A DNA stretch of 64,000 nt from a virus: IMG/VR virus record IMGVR_UViG_3300017951_000010, positions 27,412 through 91,411 of that record. The stretch is one strand, 5' to 3'. A program made the translations under genes and the position numbers. Of the stretch, positions 8,154 to 17,312 are shown piece by piece (the stretch's first letter is position 1; each line of letters opens with the position of its first letter). The notes beneath the pieces are model-generated. The model saw nothing but the letters and a program-made list of their open reading frames with translations, did no database searches and had not been told where the DNA came from.

Positions 8154-9215
8154 ATGACAAAAGTGTTTGACGCGACAAAATTTAGAAAAAGCATTACGAA
8201 ATCAATTCAAGGACTAGGCATAGGGTTCAGTGATCCAACAGACTGGATATCGACAGGCAACTATGCACTGAACTACCTAATATCAGGAGATTTCAACAGA
8301 GGCGTCCCACTGGGCAAGGTCTCTGTACTAGCAGGAGAATCGGGCGCAGGAAAGTCATACATTGCATCGGGTAACATCATAAGGAACGCACAGGAACAAG
8401 GTATTTTTGTAATCCTAATAGATTCAGAGAACGCACTAGATGAAACCTGGTTACAGGCGCTGAACGTTGACACATCAGAAGACAAATTACTAAAATTAAG
8501 TTTATCTATGATAGATGACGTAGCGAAAACAGTTTCAGAATTTATGAAATCATACAAAGACGAACACGCAGACAACAAGGAAGGCGCTCCAAAAGTTTTA
8601 TTTGTGATAGACTCGTTGGGTATGCTGTTGACACCAACTGATGTGGACCAGTTCGAGAAAGGTGAGATGAAAGGCGACCTAGGTAGGAAGCCTAAGGCAC
8701 TTACAGCACTAGTTAGGAACTGTGTGAACATGTTTGGTAGTTGGAACGTTGGACTTATAGCAACCAACCACACATATGCATCACAGGACATGTTTGATCC
8801 AGACGACAAGATATCAGGAGGTCAAGGCTTTATATATGCAAGTTCCATTGTGATTGCAATGAAAAAACTTAAACTTAAAGAAGACGAAAAAGGCAACAAG
8901 ATATCAGATGTGAGGGGTATAAGAGCGGCATGTAAAGTCATGAAGACCAGGTATGCCAAGCCTTTCGAAAGTGTGCAAGTGAAGATTCCATATGACACAG
9001 GCATGGATCCTTACAGTGGACTCGTGGATCTTTTTGAGAAAAAAGGTGTGCTGACACAACAAGGAAACAGGTTAAAATACATCGATTCGAATGGCAAAGA
9101 GCACTTAGATTTTAGGAAAGCATGGACAGGTGATAAATTAGATATGCTTATGGCAGACTTCACAAAAATTGCTGGAGAGCCAGATACAAAAACAGAAGAA
9201 AAGAGCAATGATTGA
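8154..9215 (+). CDS. uvsX: RecA-like recombinase UvsX
   Basis: 353 residues (T4 UvsX is 391). Walker A is GESGAGKS (61-68). Walker B is in VLFVIDSLGML (about 149-158). ATNHTY and SGGQGFIYASS correspond to the L2 region. UvsX forms filaments on gp32-coated ssDNA for strand exchange and recombination-dependent replication. It follows gp32 and precedes a gene that may encode its mediator, as expected for a recombination module. The start ATG follows TAGGAAATAAATT. The C-terminus is acidic and overlaps the next gene by 8 bases. Confidence 0.95.
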   Translation: MTKVFDATKFRKSITKSIQGLGIGFSDPTDWISTGNYALNYLISGDFNRGVPLGKVSVLAGESGAGKSYIASGNIIRNAQEQGIFVILIDSENALDETWLQALNVDTSEDKLLKLSLSMIDDVAKTVSEFMKSYKDEHADNKEGAPKVLFVIDSLGMLLTPTDVDQFEKGEMKGDLGRKPKALTALVRNCVNMFGSWNVGLIATNHTYASQDMFDPDDKISGGQGFIYASSIVIAMKKLKLKEDEKGNKISDVRGIRAACKVMKTRYAKPFESVQVKIPYDTGMDPYSGLVDLFEKKGVLTQQGNRLKYIDSNGKEHLDFRKAWTGDKLDMLMADFTKIAGEPDTKTEEKSND

Positions 9216-9444
9216 TTTTACACACGAAGATATTGAACGTCTATGGACATCGATTATACACTACGTACCGGAAAGACAAAAATCAGATATGGCAATTGAC
9301 TTCATAAAAAGTTTAGAAGACATCGGTGTTGAGCACGACGAAATCAAAGCATCAGCAGAATACGACCCTAAACTTGAAGAAGCGATTAGGACCGTGTTTG
9401 TAGAAGACGATGAAGAGTCAGACGGATACGGTGAAGATGACTAA
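9208..9444 (+). CDS. Small acidic protein coupled to UvsX
   Basis: 78 residues when started at the ATG at 9208, which overlaps the uvsX stop (ATGATTGA). An upstream in-frame TTG at 9169 is less likely. The protein begins MIDFTHEDIERLW, is helical and ends in a run of Asp/Glu (EDDEESDGYGEDD). No family is recognised. The tight coupling between uvsX and the next gene suggests a role in recombination or DNA binding control; that is inference only. Confidence 0.6.
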   Translation: MIDFTHEDIERLWTSIIHYVPERQKSDMAIDFIKSLEDIGVEHDEIKASAEYDPKLEEAIRTVFVEDDEESDGYGEDD

Positions 9445-9898
9445 TTGGTATTTTGAAGTAAGCAGATCACTAGATAAGATTCCAGATTGCACAGCATACT
9501 TTGACAAAGAATTAATCGAAGCAAAGAAACAATGCAGAATATACGGAAATCTTGAAAAAGCATCAGCGGCATTGCCAGGTATAGTAGAAGAACGTTTTGG
9601 ACAACTTCAACAACTAGAGGCTATACTTGAATACCTAAATATAGAACTTAGAAGATTGAGGTCAAAAACTTTTAAAAAGTTCTTAGAGAACTACAACCGG
9701 GCACTGTCAAGCAGAGACGCAGAAAAATATGTTGACGGCGAGGACGACGTTGTGGACCTAACAAAGATTGTCAACGATTTTGCTTTACTACGTAACCAAT
9801 GGCTGGGCATAACCAAAGGACTTGATCAGAAGCAATGGCAGATCACAAACATTGTAAAACTGAGAGTCGCGGGAATGGAAGATGCCGACATCAAATAA
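9437..9898 (+). CDS. Possible UvsY-like recombination mediator
   Basis: 153 residues from the ATG at 9437, which overlaps the previous stop (ATGACTAA). The chain is almost entirely helical. A central RSKTFKKFLE segment is followed by a VVDLTKIVNDFALLRNQWLG helix and a C-terminal ITNIVKLRVAGMEDADIK segment. The last part is arranged like the UvsY C-terminus, where a short linker joins two helices ending in a basic motif. UvsY (137 residues in T4) loads UvsX onto gp32-coated DNA, and the location fits. Similarity is remote and remembered, so the symbol is withheld. Confidence 0.45.
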   Translation: MTNWYFEVSRSLDKIPDCTAYFDKELIEAKKQCRIYGNLEKASAALPGIVEERFGQLQQLEAILEYLNIELRRLRSKTFKKFLENYNRALSSRDAEKYVDGEDDVVDLTKIVNDFALLRNQWLGITKGLDQKQWQITNIVKLRVAGMEDADIK

Positions 9899-10511
9899 CA
9901 GAATCATATTAACGGACGTTGATGGGGTTTTACTAGAATGGGAACATCATTTCACCAAATGGATGTTGCAAAGAACACTTTTTGACGCCCGAGGAGCAAG
10001 ATATCATCCATACAGGCTACTACCCGACAAAGAAAACACCTATGAAATGGCCGAACGTTTTGGATTGTCTAAGACAGAAATCCGTAAATTAATACGCGAA
10101 TTCAATAGGAGTGCATGGATGGGCACACAACGTCCAATGCCGGAGTCACAGACATGGGTCAAACTGTTGGCCGCCGAAGGTTGGACATTCATACCTATTA
10201 CATCTCAGACATCAGACAAGCCAGCACAGGAATTGCGTAAAAAACGATTGGGAGAACTGTTTGGCGACCACGTGTTCGTGAATTACCATATACTAGGCAC
10301 CGGAGCCGACAAAGACAGTGCTTTAGCCGAATTCCACGGAACCGGGCTGTATTGGGTCGAGGATAAACCTCACAACGCCTTAGCAGGGCTCAATTACGGT
10401 TTAAACCCCATATTAATCGACCATCAATACAACCGTGACTTCGAACATCCAGACATAGTGCGTGTAAATAATTGGCAAGACATTCACAAACTTGTGTCAG
10501 GAAGAAAATGA
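9882..10511 (+). CDS. HAD-superfamily phosphatase-like protein
   Basis: 209 residues. Motif I is DVDGVLLEW (12-20), with the nucleophile and acid Asp. A Ser/Thr motif (PITSQTSD, about 105-111) and a C-terminal VEDKPHNALAG (about 155-165) supply the later HAD motifs. The helical cap lies between residues 25 and 90. Members of this type dephosphorylate nucleotides or sugar phosphates; the substrate cannot be told. The gene overlaps its upstream neighbour by 17 bases and runs into a glycosyltransferase gene, so it may serve either nucleotide or glycan metabolism. Confidence 0.7.
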   Translation: MPTSNNRIILTDVDGVLLEWEHHFTKWMLQRTLFDARGARYHPYRLLPDKENTYEMAERFGLSKTEIRKLIREFNRSAWMGTQRPMPESQTWVKLLAAEGWTFIPITSQTSDKPAQELRKKRLGELFGDHVFVNYHILGTGADKDSALAEFHGTGLYWVEDKPHNALAGLNYGLNPILIDHQYNRDFEHPDIVRVNNWQDIHKLVSGRK

Positions 10512-11182
10512 AAATTTACGTAGGTTGGGACAGCAGAGAAGACATAGCATATCAAGTGTGTGAACACTCCATCAAGCGCAGAGACCCCTCAGCGGAAGTG
10601 ATACCACTCAAACAGAACGACATGAGGGCGCAAGGAATATACACACGAGAAAAAGACAAACTTGCATCAACCGAATTTACTTTCACAAGATTTTTTGTAC
10701 CTTACCTCAATGATTACAAAGGATGGGCAGTTTTTTGTGACTGTGACTTCTTATGGAAAGTTCCTGCACACAATCTTGTTAAGTTTATGGACCCCAGCAA
10801 AGCAGTTGTTTGTGTTCAGCATGATTACACACCAAAAGAGACTACAAAGATGGACGGACAGGTACAATCCGTGTACCCACGTAAGAATTGGAGTAGCATG
10901 GTTCTGTGGAATTGTGAACACCCAAAAAACAAAATGCTTACCCCCGAATTCCTGAATGAACAGACACCCAAGTTTCTACACAGGTTCTCATGGCTCGAGG
11001 ATTCCGATATAGGGTCACTGCCGCACAACTACAACTGGCTTGTGGGATGGTACAGGGAGCCTGAACAGGGCACTCCCAAGATACTGCACTACACGGAAGG
11101 TGGCCCGTGGTTCGACGGATATAGAAACTGTGAGTACTCGGACGACTGGAAGAAGGAAGCAATCAATCTATTCAGTGCGTAA
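10508..11182 (+). CDS. Glycosyltransferase, GT-A fold (GT8-like)
   Basis: 224 residues from the ATG at 10508, behind GGAAGAAA. The N-terminus is a typical IYVGWDSREDIAYQV strand-helix. A DxD-type metal site is FCDCDFLW (about 76-83). Later LPHNYNWLVGWY and ILHYTEGGPW match the C-terminal HYxGxxKPW region of GT8-like enzymes. It should transfer a sugar from a nucleotide donor; the acceptor is unknown. It opens a long run of glycan-related genes and overlaps the HAD gene by 4 bases. Confidence 0.75.
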   Translation: MKIYVGWDSREDIAYQVCEHSIKRRDPSAEVIPLKQNDMRAQGIYTREKDKLASTEFTFTRFFVPYLNDYKGWAVFCDCDFLWKVPAHNLVKFMDPSKAVVCVQHDYTPKETTKMDGQVQSVYPRKNWSSMVLWNCEHPKNKMLTPEFLNEQTPKFLHRFSWLEDSDIGSLPHNYNWLVGWYREPEQGTPKILHYTEGGPWFDGYRNCEYSDDWKKEAINLFSA

Positions 11183-11616
11183 TGAACTGGGAAAAAATAA
11201 AAACTCAACACTACTTCAAGGAACCTGTAGAACACATCTATACAAGTTCTATCTTTGACTCTAAAGAATATGACAGGTTGTATGAAAATCAAAATAACCT
11301 AAATCACCAACATTGGCAAGATTTTGACAAACAATACAGGACCGGTTTCACATTTTTTGAGGACGTCAACGACATATCTCTAAACAACGACGTGCTGTGT
11401 TTATGGTTTTTCAAAGAGCGAAGCGACAGAGGCGTGAGCACAATGATAAATCTGGATGGCAAACTTATTACGTATTTTCCAAACGCTTTCCTAATCACGA
11501 CTAGTAAAAAAATCAAGTTCGAAGAAAAACAAGAGCCATACATACGGAGACCTGTTGTGCAACTGGATATGCCATTAGACACATACAACAGCATCACAAG
11601 TAAGTTTCAAAAGTAA
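11182..11616 (+). CDS. Unknown phage protein
   Basis: 144 residues. Start is TAATG-coupled to the glycosyltransferase. The sequence is aromatic-rich in the first half (HYFKEPVEHIYTSSIF, then a WQDFDKQYRTGFTFF stretch) and has a beta-rich second half with YFPNAFLITTSKK. There is no known motif. It converges on a minus-strand methyltransferase gene with a 10-base overlap. Its position suggests glycan modification, but nothing in the protein proves this. Confidence 0.5.
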   Translation: MNWEKIKTQHYFKEPVEHIYTSSIFDSKEYDRLYENQNNLNHQHWQDFDKQYRTGFTFFEDVNDISLNNDVLCLWFFKERSDRGVSTMINLDGKLITYFPNAFLITTSKKIKFEEKQEPYIRRPVVQLDMPLDTYNSITSKFQK

Positions 11617-12212
11617 ATTTTATCAATTTGGTTTATTCCGTCGTGAGTGTCAATTACTTGTGAGTTCTTGAAACCCAAGTTCGTCATAAAATCATCCATT
11701 TGTTTTTCGTGTGGCATGTCTGGAAATTGTTTGTTGGGATGGATGTTAACTTCTTGAATAACATAGGTTGCCCTCTGGAAAATTTTTGGAGCACCTTGCA
11801 TTATCATTATTTCTGCTCCTTGTACATCTTGCTTGATTAGATCGTAATCCGCATCTTCGCCGATTACCTGTCCAAGTGTCTTCATCTGGCGTGTCTCATA
11901 GTCTTTGAATATTCCAAACAACGTGGAACCTTTTGTATAGGTTATTTTTTTCCTATTTCCTTTGTCGATCTCTCGTAGATAAATTTTTACTTCTTTCTCT
12001 TGGTCTCCTAGCACAGCGATATGTACGTCTTCCGTTAGCATTTTTAATCTTCCTTCGTGTTTTTGTCCTGCTTCTATGCAAGTGTAATGAGCATCCGGCC
12101 AAATGCTTTTTACATTCTTGGTCCAGAAACCATTCCATGCTCCTATGTCTAGAATCTTGGATGGTGTGAAATTTTCTTTTATTTTTAAATTTCTTAGGTA
12201 ATCGTACATCAT
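11607..12212 (-). CDS. FkbM-family SAM methyltransferase
   Basis: 201 residues. The SAM-binding loop is ILDIGAWNGFW (about 19-29) followed by YTCIEAG. DYDLIKQDVQGAEIMIMQGA (about 124-143) is the hallmark FkbM core, usually IKIDVEGxExxVLxGA. FkbM enzymes methylate hydroxyl groups of sugars or polyketides. Here a sugar is likely, given glycosyltransferases on both sides. It is the first of two FkbM-type genes in the window. Two consecutive ATGs (12212 and 12209) could start it. Confidence 0.85.
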   Translation of the reverse strand: MMYDYLRNLKIKENFTPSKILDIGAWNGFWTKNVKSIWPDAHYTCIEAGQKHEGRLKMLTEDVHIAVLGDQEKEVKIYLREIDKGNRKKITYTKGSTLFGIFKDYETRQMKTLGQVIGEDADYDLIKQDVQGAEIMIMQGAPKIFQRATYVIQEVNIHPNKQFPDMPHEKQMDDFMTNLGFKNSQVIDTHDGINQIDKIYF

Positions 12213-12215
12213 TCT

Positions 12216-13028
12216 TTATAAAATTCCTTTGTCCATCAATATCTCAACAGCAGTGCCATTTTCAAACTCTTCGGGCGTGAATTGTTGATATGCAAGGCTG
12301 TACAACCATGGCTCTGGGTCAGCATAATATGGTTCTTCAATATCCTCGAGGTGCACGTTGCCCATGGGTTCAGCGAAACTTTTTCTATGGCAAAAAACAG
12401 GCACGCCCATACATACTGCCTCCACTGCACTGATACTACAACTAGTCACACACGCCCAAGCGTCCTTCAAATCCTCGGATAGGGGCACCTTGGCCTCACT
12501 TGGTCCTGATGTGCCCCTGCCCCTAGGCTTGTGTCGAAGTCTGATCGGTCTGTCTGTATATCTTTTCAGTGATTCTATGGTATTGGTTGTCCAATTGACC
12601 TGGTCCAAATAATTATGAATTCCTGCCGAGCTAGGGCACACTAAAATGTGTTTGCCTTTAAGTGTGGGAGCGGCAATTTTGATTTTGAATTGATCAAATC
12701 TATCTGACCTGCAATCTTTGATAAACCTTGCATGTATAGTGTTTTTACATATCCTCCAGAAATGATTATCTGGCCTAAGGTTGCTGTTGTCAAACCTACC
12801 AAAATAGGGGGTATCAGTAAACCAAAAGTTTTGTCTTCTTGCCTCAAGTCTTTTAACCATTTGTAAGTTGTTTGCAACAAATCCCCAAAACATAGAATTG
12901 TCAGCGGCTTGTGATTGTTTTGCGTTGTCTAAAACCGTCACCTGGTCGGGCCAGGACTTTTGAACTCCTTCAAAAACTTCCCATGCCTTGCTTTTTTTAT
13001 TTTTAAATGGAGCGTAAATTGTTAGCAT
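12216..13028 (-). CDS. Capsule-type glycosyltransferase-like protein, paralogue family member 1
   Basis: 270 residues. One of five related proteins in this window. Shared features are TDRPIRLR-K-P in the middle, WACVTSCSISAVEAVCMGVPVFC (about 188-210) and a C-terminal LAYQQFTPEEFENGTA. The pattern of an RPHP-like segment plus a glycine-rich GVPVF loop resembles the C-terminal Rossmann half of KpsC/KpsS-type capsule enzymes and other GT-B proteins. Here the RPHP motif has become R-H-K-P. It overlaps the SGNH gene upstream by 26 bases and is co-directional with FkbM. Enzymatic role is inferred. Confidence 0.6.
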   Translation of the reverse strand: MLTIYAPFKNKKSKAWEVFEGVQKSWPDQVTVLDNAKQSQAADNSMFWGFVANNLQMVKRLEARRQNFWFTDTPYFGRFDNSNLRPDNHFWRICKNTIHARFIKDCRSDRFDQFKIKIAAPTLKGKHILVCPSSAGIHNYLDQVNWTTNTIESLKRYTDRPIRLRHKPRGRGTSGPSEAKVPLSEDLKDAWACVTSCSISAVEAVCMGVPVFCHRKSFAEPMGNVHLEDIEEPYYADPEPWLYSLAYQQFTPEEFENGTAVEILMDKGIL

Positions 13029-13674
13029 CTATAAATTCTTTCAGTAAGTTTGCCCATTGTCTATGCCCTTCCGTGGATGGATGTGGATCATTGGGACTGA
13101 CAATCAAGTTCTTTTCTGCGATAAATTCCATTTGACTTATTCCTGGATTAAAAAATCTCTGCATGTTTATCGCTTTCTTTATCACGTCAAAATCCGACAC
13201 ACCACTTTCGAAATCATTTGGCAGGCTGTTGTACATCACGTACGGAATACGTTTGCGCTCAAAATAATTCTGTAAATCAAACACATTGTCAAGAAAATTC
13301 ATAATTAGGTTGTTTTCGATGTCCCATCCTCTGTTGGATCTTAGAAAACTTACGTTGTCTAGGGTTTTCCATGTTCTCCAAGTCAAATCTGTACCAGGAA
13401 TCCTGTCTTTTTTCCAACCATCATTTGTCACGTAATCATTTCTATGAGAACTAGACCAACCAATGACTGCAAATTTATCTTTTGTATCATTCTGCTCGAA
13501 CCAAACCTTTGTGCTGAAACTAATACGATCGTTACCCCTACCACCCATGGCCAGGTTGACCAAGTCTGTTTGATACTCTTTGGCTAAAATTTTTGCGGTG
13601 TGGGTTTCTACTCCATCTTTTGGTCGATCAGTCAAAAAACTGCAACCGTTTGAGAATATTGTCATGTGTGTCAT
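13003..13674 (-). CDS. SGNH/GDSL-like hydrolase
   Basis: 223 residues from the ATG at 13674 (a second ATG at 13665 is possible). Block I is FSNGCSF (about 6-12), where Ser is the likely nucleophile. GGRGNDR (about 43-49) supplies the oxyanion Gly and Asn. DPHPSTEGH near the end gives the Asp-His pair. SGNH enzymes remove or move acyl groups, often on sugars. An extended -10-like TGCTATAAT overlaps the first start on the minus strand. It is one of four SGNH-like genes here. Confidence 0.75.
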   Translation of the reverse strand: MTHMTIFSNGCSFLTDRPKDGVETHTAKILAKEYQTDLVNLAMGGRGNDRISFSTKVWFEQNDTKDKFAVIGWSSSHRNDYVTNDGWKKDRIPGTDLTWRTWKTLDNVSFLRSNRGWDIENNLIMNFLDNVFDLQNYFERKRIPYVMYNSLPNDFESGVSDFDVIKKAINMQRFFNPGISQMEFIAEKNLIVSPNDPHPSTEGHRQWANLLKEFIDANNLRSI

Positions 13675-13695
13675 TATAGCATAATTATTATTTGA

Positions 13696-14784
13696 ATGCC
13701 AGCAAAAAACATAAATGACATACGATTTTTTACAGATCGTTGGGAAACAATAGACCGAACTTACGAATATGATGTAAACTATCATCCATCTGTGCCCTCA
13801 AAATTTAAATCTTTACCAACTTTTGTTTCGGAGTTTTATGATTGTAAAGTCAATAGTTGTCCCGTGTTGCTGACCAGAGACAATCAACTGGTCTCTGACT
13901 TTATCTGGGGGCTAAGATCTAATACCAAGCACAAACCCAGTAAGACACATAAACTATGGTCATTCTGGGGCGAGTCGGTCGATATAAAACTGCCACAGGT
14001 GACCGAAAACTTCAACGAGTCAAACTTGTATGTTTGGTTACCAGTTGACGAATACTGCGTTGGCAATCCATGGCACATTTGGATAGATGTGATTTCAAAG
14101 TTCAGGCTAGTTGAAAAGCGTTGGTCAACTAATTTTGCCAATTACTGTTTTATACTTGCAAACAAAAGTCCTTATCTTGAAAAAATTTGCAAAGCGTTGT
14201 TTCCAGATGTGAAGATTGTTGTCATGCCAAAGGGTGAAACTTGGCATTTCAAACACCTAATTGTTCCTAGCCTCAGCAATTCTGATGATGGTGTAATTGT
14301 TCCACCATTGGCTCAATGGCTAAGGCATTTCAAAGGACTCCCTAAACTAAAAGAAATCAAACCCGACAAAAAGATTGTTGTTCTGAGGCCGGGCGCAACG
14401 TCTAGAAGAATCACTAATTCGGACGAACTACTATTGAAATTAAAAGGATGGCACACAGTAAGTTTAGAAACAATGTCCATAGAAGACCAAATGCGTGTGT
14501 TTGCGGAATCGACTCATGTACTAGCGGCACACGGTGCAGGACTAACAAATCTTCTGTGGTGTAATCCTGGAACCAAGGTCATAGAGATACAGGACAGGAA
14601 CATGTTACACAAAAAGGTATACCCGTTGTTGTCTTACCACCTGGGTCTGAAACATGAATTGTATATAGCAGACAGTGAACGGATTCATTTGCAGGGCGGA
14701 AAGAGGCCTAAGGGCATAAAAAGATTTAGTGACATGATCGACTTCAAAATCAACATACCGGAAATAATGGAGATATTAGATTGA
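13696..14784 (+). CDS. GT61-family (DUF563) glycosyltransferase
   Basis: 362 residues. The C-terminal half has the family pattern: VVLRPGATSRRITNSDEL (about 233-250) followed by THVLAAHGAGLTNLLWCNPGTKVIEI (about 273-298). The N-terminal half has a WHIWIDV helix typical of the acceptor domain. GT61 enzymes transfer xylose, GlcNAc or similar residues in glycans. The gene is divergent from the SGNH gene with a 21-base gap and heads a plus-strand run of eight overlapping glycan genes. Confidence 0.85.
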   Translation: MPAKNINDIRFFTDRWETIDRTYEYDVNYHPSVPSKFKSLPTFVSEFYDCKVNSCPVLLTRDNQLVSDFIWGLRSNTKHKPSKTHKLWSFWGESVDIKLPQVTENFNESNLYVWLPVDEYCVGNPWHIWIDVISKFRLVEKRWSTNFANYCFILANKSPYLEKICKALFPDVKIVVMPKGETWHFKHLIVPSLSNSDDGVIVPPLAQWLRHFKGLPKLKEIKPDKKIVVLRPGATSRRITNSDELLLKLKGWHTVSLETMSIEDQMRVFAESTHVLAAHGAGLTNLLWCNPGTKVIEIQDRNMLHKKVYPLLSYHLGLKHELYIADSERIHLQGGKRPKGIKRFSDMIDFKINIPEIMEILD

Positions 14785-15527
14785 TGCACTCCATACTTAA
14801 AAATTTCAAGGCAGTTGTAACTGATCCATATCCACATTTTATAATAGAAGACGCATTACCTTGGGATCTTTACTCTACACTGGAACATGAATGGCCTGCT
14901 GAACAGATGCTATCTACCAAACCCTATGATAATGGTGTATGCTACAGGTTGAAAGCGGACGTTATGCTGAAACAAGGTGAAGTGTCTGAGACATGGAGAA
15001 ATTTCTGTGAGTATCACACATCGGTTGAATTCTTTGATGAGGTTAGAAATATATTCAAAGATTACATAGAACCATTACAAGGCAAACTGGGAGCTCGGGG
15101 TTGGGCAGAAAATGATGCAGAGGTTTGGACTGACTGCCAGACTGTGATGCATAAGCCTATCACCTATACGTCCAGAACCGCCCACATCGACAACCCGATG
15201 GAGATGTACGCTGGATTGCTTTACATGCCATACCCCGATGATAAAAGTTTAGGAGGTGAATTCCAGATACACAAAGCAATCAACGACATAACAAAGGTAG
15301 ACAAATCTAAAGGTAGACAAATATATGACGAGGACCTAGGTGACGTTGTCACTACTGTTCCCTACAAACCAAACACTTTCGTGATGTTTTGTAATTCTAC
15401 CCCAAACGCAATACACAGTGTTACACCGCGTATTCATCCGCAACTACACAGGCGCAGTGTAAACATAATAGGTGAGTACAGCAGACAGAGTGGCAAGTCT
15501 ATGTATAAAGTGACAGAATTGAAATGA
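14784..15527 (+). CDS. 2OG-Fe(II) oxygenase
   Basis: 247 residues from the ATG at 14784 (TGATG overlap; an in-frame TTG three bases earlier is discounted). The iron site is H134-x-D136 in TAHIDNP and H211 in NAIHSVTP. The 2-oxoglutarate-binding Arg is in HRRSVNI (223/224). LLYMPYPDD between them is a strand of the jelly roll. Such enzymes hydroxylate proteins, sugars or small molecules. Marine T4-like phages often carry them, but the substrate is unknown. It sits between GT61 and a capsule-type transferase gene. Confidence 0.8.
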   Translation: MHSILKNFKAVVTDPYPHFIIEDALPWDLYSTLEHEWPAEQMLSTKPYDNGVCYRLKADVMLKQGEVSETWRNFCEYHTSVEFFDEVRNIFKDYIEPLQGKLGARGWAENDAEVWTDCQTVMHKPITYTSRTAHIDNPMEMYAGLLYMPYPDDKSLGGEFQIHKAINDITKVDKSKGRQIYDEDLGDVVTTVPYKPNTFVMFCNSTPNAIHSVTPRIHPQLHRRSVNIIGEYSRQSGKSMYKVTELK

Positions 15528-16339
15528 TAGCAGGCATACACACCACCAAACAACGAACCCAGAGATATGTTGACGCATTCGTTAGAGGCACGCCAGGACC
15601 CAACACGATATACCAGTTCAGGGACCTGACTAGGTTACCTGAAGAAAAGCTCACAATGTATGGCATACTGGCAGGATCCGGAGAGGTGTACAAGTGGTGC
15701 CAGAGAGAACAAAAAGATTTCTATTTCATGGACCATGGATACTTCAAAAACTGCCATGATGAACCTCATTGGCTACGCATCACACGAAACGCACACTGTC
15801 AAAACAAGATCACGACAACAAAGACAGACAGGTATGAGAAATATTTCAAGAAAGATATTAAGCCATGGAACAAAAATGGAAAGAGCATACTGGTACTCCC
15901 GCCAACAAATGCTATAAGCAATTTCTTCCAGGTCACGGACTGGCTTGACAAAACAATGGCCACCTTGAAGAACAACACAGACAGACCCATAGAAGTGCGA
16001 GAGAAACCCTACAATCCAACTATAGAAGTAGATCATGTCGGGGCCACTGTCAAAGTGGACAGGCCAACAAATCACCAAGGCAAAATAGAATGGAGCAAGT
16101 ATTTCGCCACTGTCACGTACAATTCCAACACCATGGTGGAGAGCCTTACCAACGGAGTCCCCGTTCTGTGCGATCCGGTCAACTGTGCGGCGGCACCAAT
16201 ATCAGAAACTGATTTCAGTAAAATAGAATCGCCTAAATACGGTGACAGAGTTGCCTTATTTTCAAATTTGGCCTACAACAATTGGAACATGGAAGAAATG
16301 GCTAATGGTACAGCATGGAGAATGATTAATGAAAGTTGA
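15524..16339 (+). CDS. Capsule-type glycosyltransferase-like protein, paralogue family member 2
   Basis: 271 residues, ATGA-coupled to the oxygenase gene. It has NTDRPIEVREKP (about 149-160), then KYFATVTYNSNTMVESLTNGVPVLC and the terminal LAYNNWNMEEMANGTAW. These match the three conserved blocks of the other four paralogues. The N-terminal 100 residues differ from them and carry FYFMDHGYF. Likely a GT-B-like transferase acting on capsule or LPS; acceptor unknown. Confidence 0.6.
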   Translation: MIAGIHTTKQRTQRYVDAFVRGTPGPNTIYQFRDLTRLPEEKLTMYGILAGSGEVYKWCQREQKDFYFMDHGYFKNCHDEPHWLRITRNAHCQNKITTTKTDRYEKYFKKDIKPWNKNGKSILVLPPTNAISNFFQVTDWLDKTMATLKNNTDRPIEVREKPYNPTIEVDHVGATVKVDRPTNHQGKIEWSKYFATVTYNSNTMVESLTNGVPVLCDPVNCAAAPISETDFSKIESPKYGDRVALFSNLAYNNWNMEEMANGTAWRMINES

Positions 16340-17312
16340 AATTTTTAGAAGAACGGTAAAAGATAGGAGAAAAGGCAACAGTTGGGACTTGTTGTATCAC
16401 CTAAAGGAAGGCATAGAAGCCGCGGGAGATGAAGCAGTTATAGTCAATGAACACAGGACTGGACCAACAGTTCCAGGAGAAATGACACCGACTGCACCCA
16501 TGGCGGCCATGTTTGGTTATGGCGGTGACCGACAAATGCACCACACCAAAGGCAGACGTAGAGAACTTGCAGACAACTGTAGGGCAAAGAAGATTCCTCT
16601 CATAACTTTTGACGGTGGTGTTTTATCGAGTTTTGGTAACGTGTCAACGTCACCAGATCATCATTTCAGGGTATCCTTGTACACCCCGATGAATGACGGG
16701 AACTTCCTGTCTGACAACAGTCCAGGTGATCGTTGGGAAATGATGCGTAAGAAATTCAAAGTAAAATATGAACCATGGCGTAAATCCAATCAAGAAGACC
16801 CTATAATATTCGTATTACAGCCAAAAGACAACTGGAGCATGAACGAGCTAGACCCTATCGAATGGTTCAACGGCGTATATGAAAAACTTAGACCGATAAC
16901 AGACAGAAAATTTATAGTCAGGCCACATCCAAATAATGTGGCATCAATTGACGACAGGCGAAAAGAATTTCCTGACGATATAGAACTACAATTCACACAA
17001 AAACATTTTGCCGGAGATGAAAAAAAGCACTATAGATTCAATTTCCAAGATACTATAACTAATTGTCATGCTGTTGTTACTCACAATTCTACTGCCAGCG
17101 TCGACTCTTGCGTTCGTGGGATACCTACCTTTTGTACCTCAGATCTTGCGCTTTGTTGGCCTGTAGCAAACAAAGATCTAAACAGGATCGAAACGCCCGA
17201 ATATCCGGACCGGACACAATGGTTGCATGACCTTGGCTATAAGATGTGGAGCATCAAAGAAATCAGAGACGGCACAGTATACAAAAGGTTCAAAGAAAAA
17301 CTAGGACTATGA
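16329..17312 (+). CDS. Capsule-type glycosyltransferase-like protein, paralogue family member 3
   Basis: 327 residues, the longest member. It carries FIVRPHPNNVAS (about 195-206), CHAVVTHNSTASVDSCVRGIPTFC (about 247-270) and the terminal YPDRTQWLHDLGYKMWSIKEI. It keeps the full RPHP motif seen in KpsC-type enzymes. FVLQPKDNWS precedes it as a nucleotide-fold strand. It overlaps both neighbours by a few bases, so it is translated as part of the glycan operon. Confidence 0.6.
   Translation: MKVEIFRRTVKDRRKGNSWDLLYHLKEGIEAAGDEAVIVNEHRTGPTVPGEMTPTAPMAAMFGYGGDRQMHHTKGRRRELADNCRAKKIPLITFDGGVLSSFGNVSTSPDHHFRVSLYTPMNDGNFLSDNSPGDRWEMMRKKFKVKYEPWRKSNQEDPIIFVLQPKDNWSMNELDPIEWFNGVYEKLRPITDRKFIVRPHPNNVASIDDRRKEFPDDIELQFTQKHFAGDEKKHYRFNFQDTITNCHAVVTHNSTASVDSCVRGIPTFCTSDLALCWPVANKDLNRIETPEYPDRTQWLHDLGYKMWSIKEIRDGTVYKRFKEKLGL

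Noticed and set aside
8273-8809. 178-codon open frame opposite uvsX
   Set aside because: Shadow frame; uvsX has full RecA motifs on the plus strand and no ribosome binding site serves the antisense frame.
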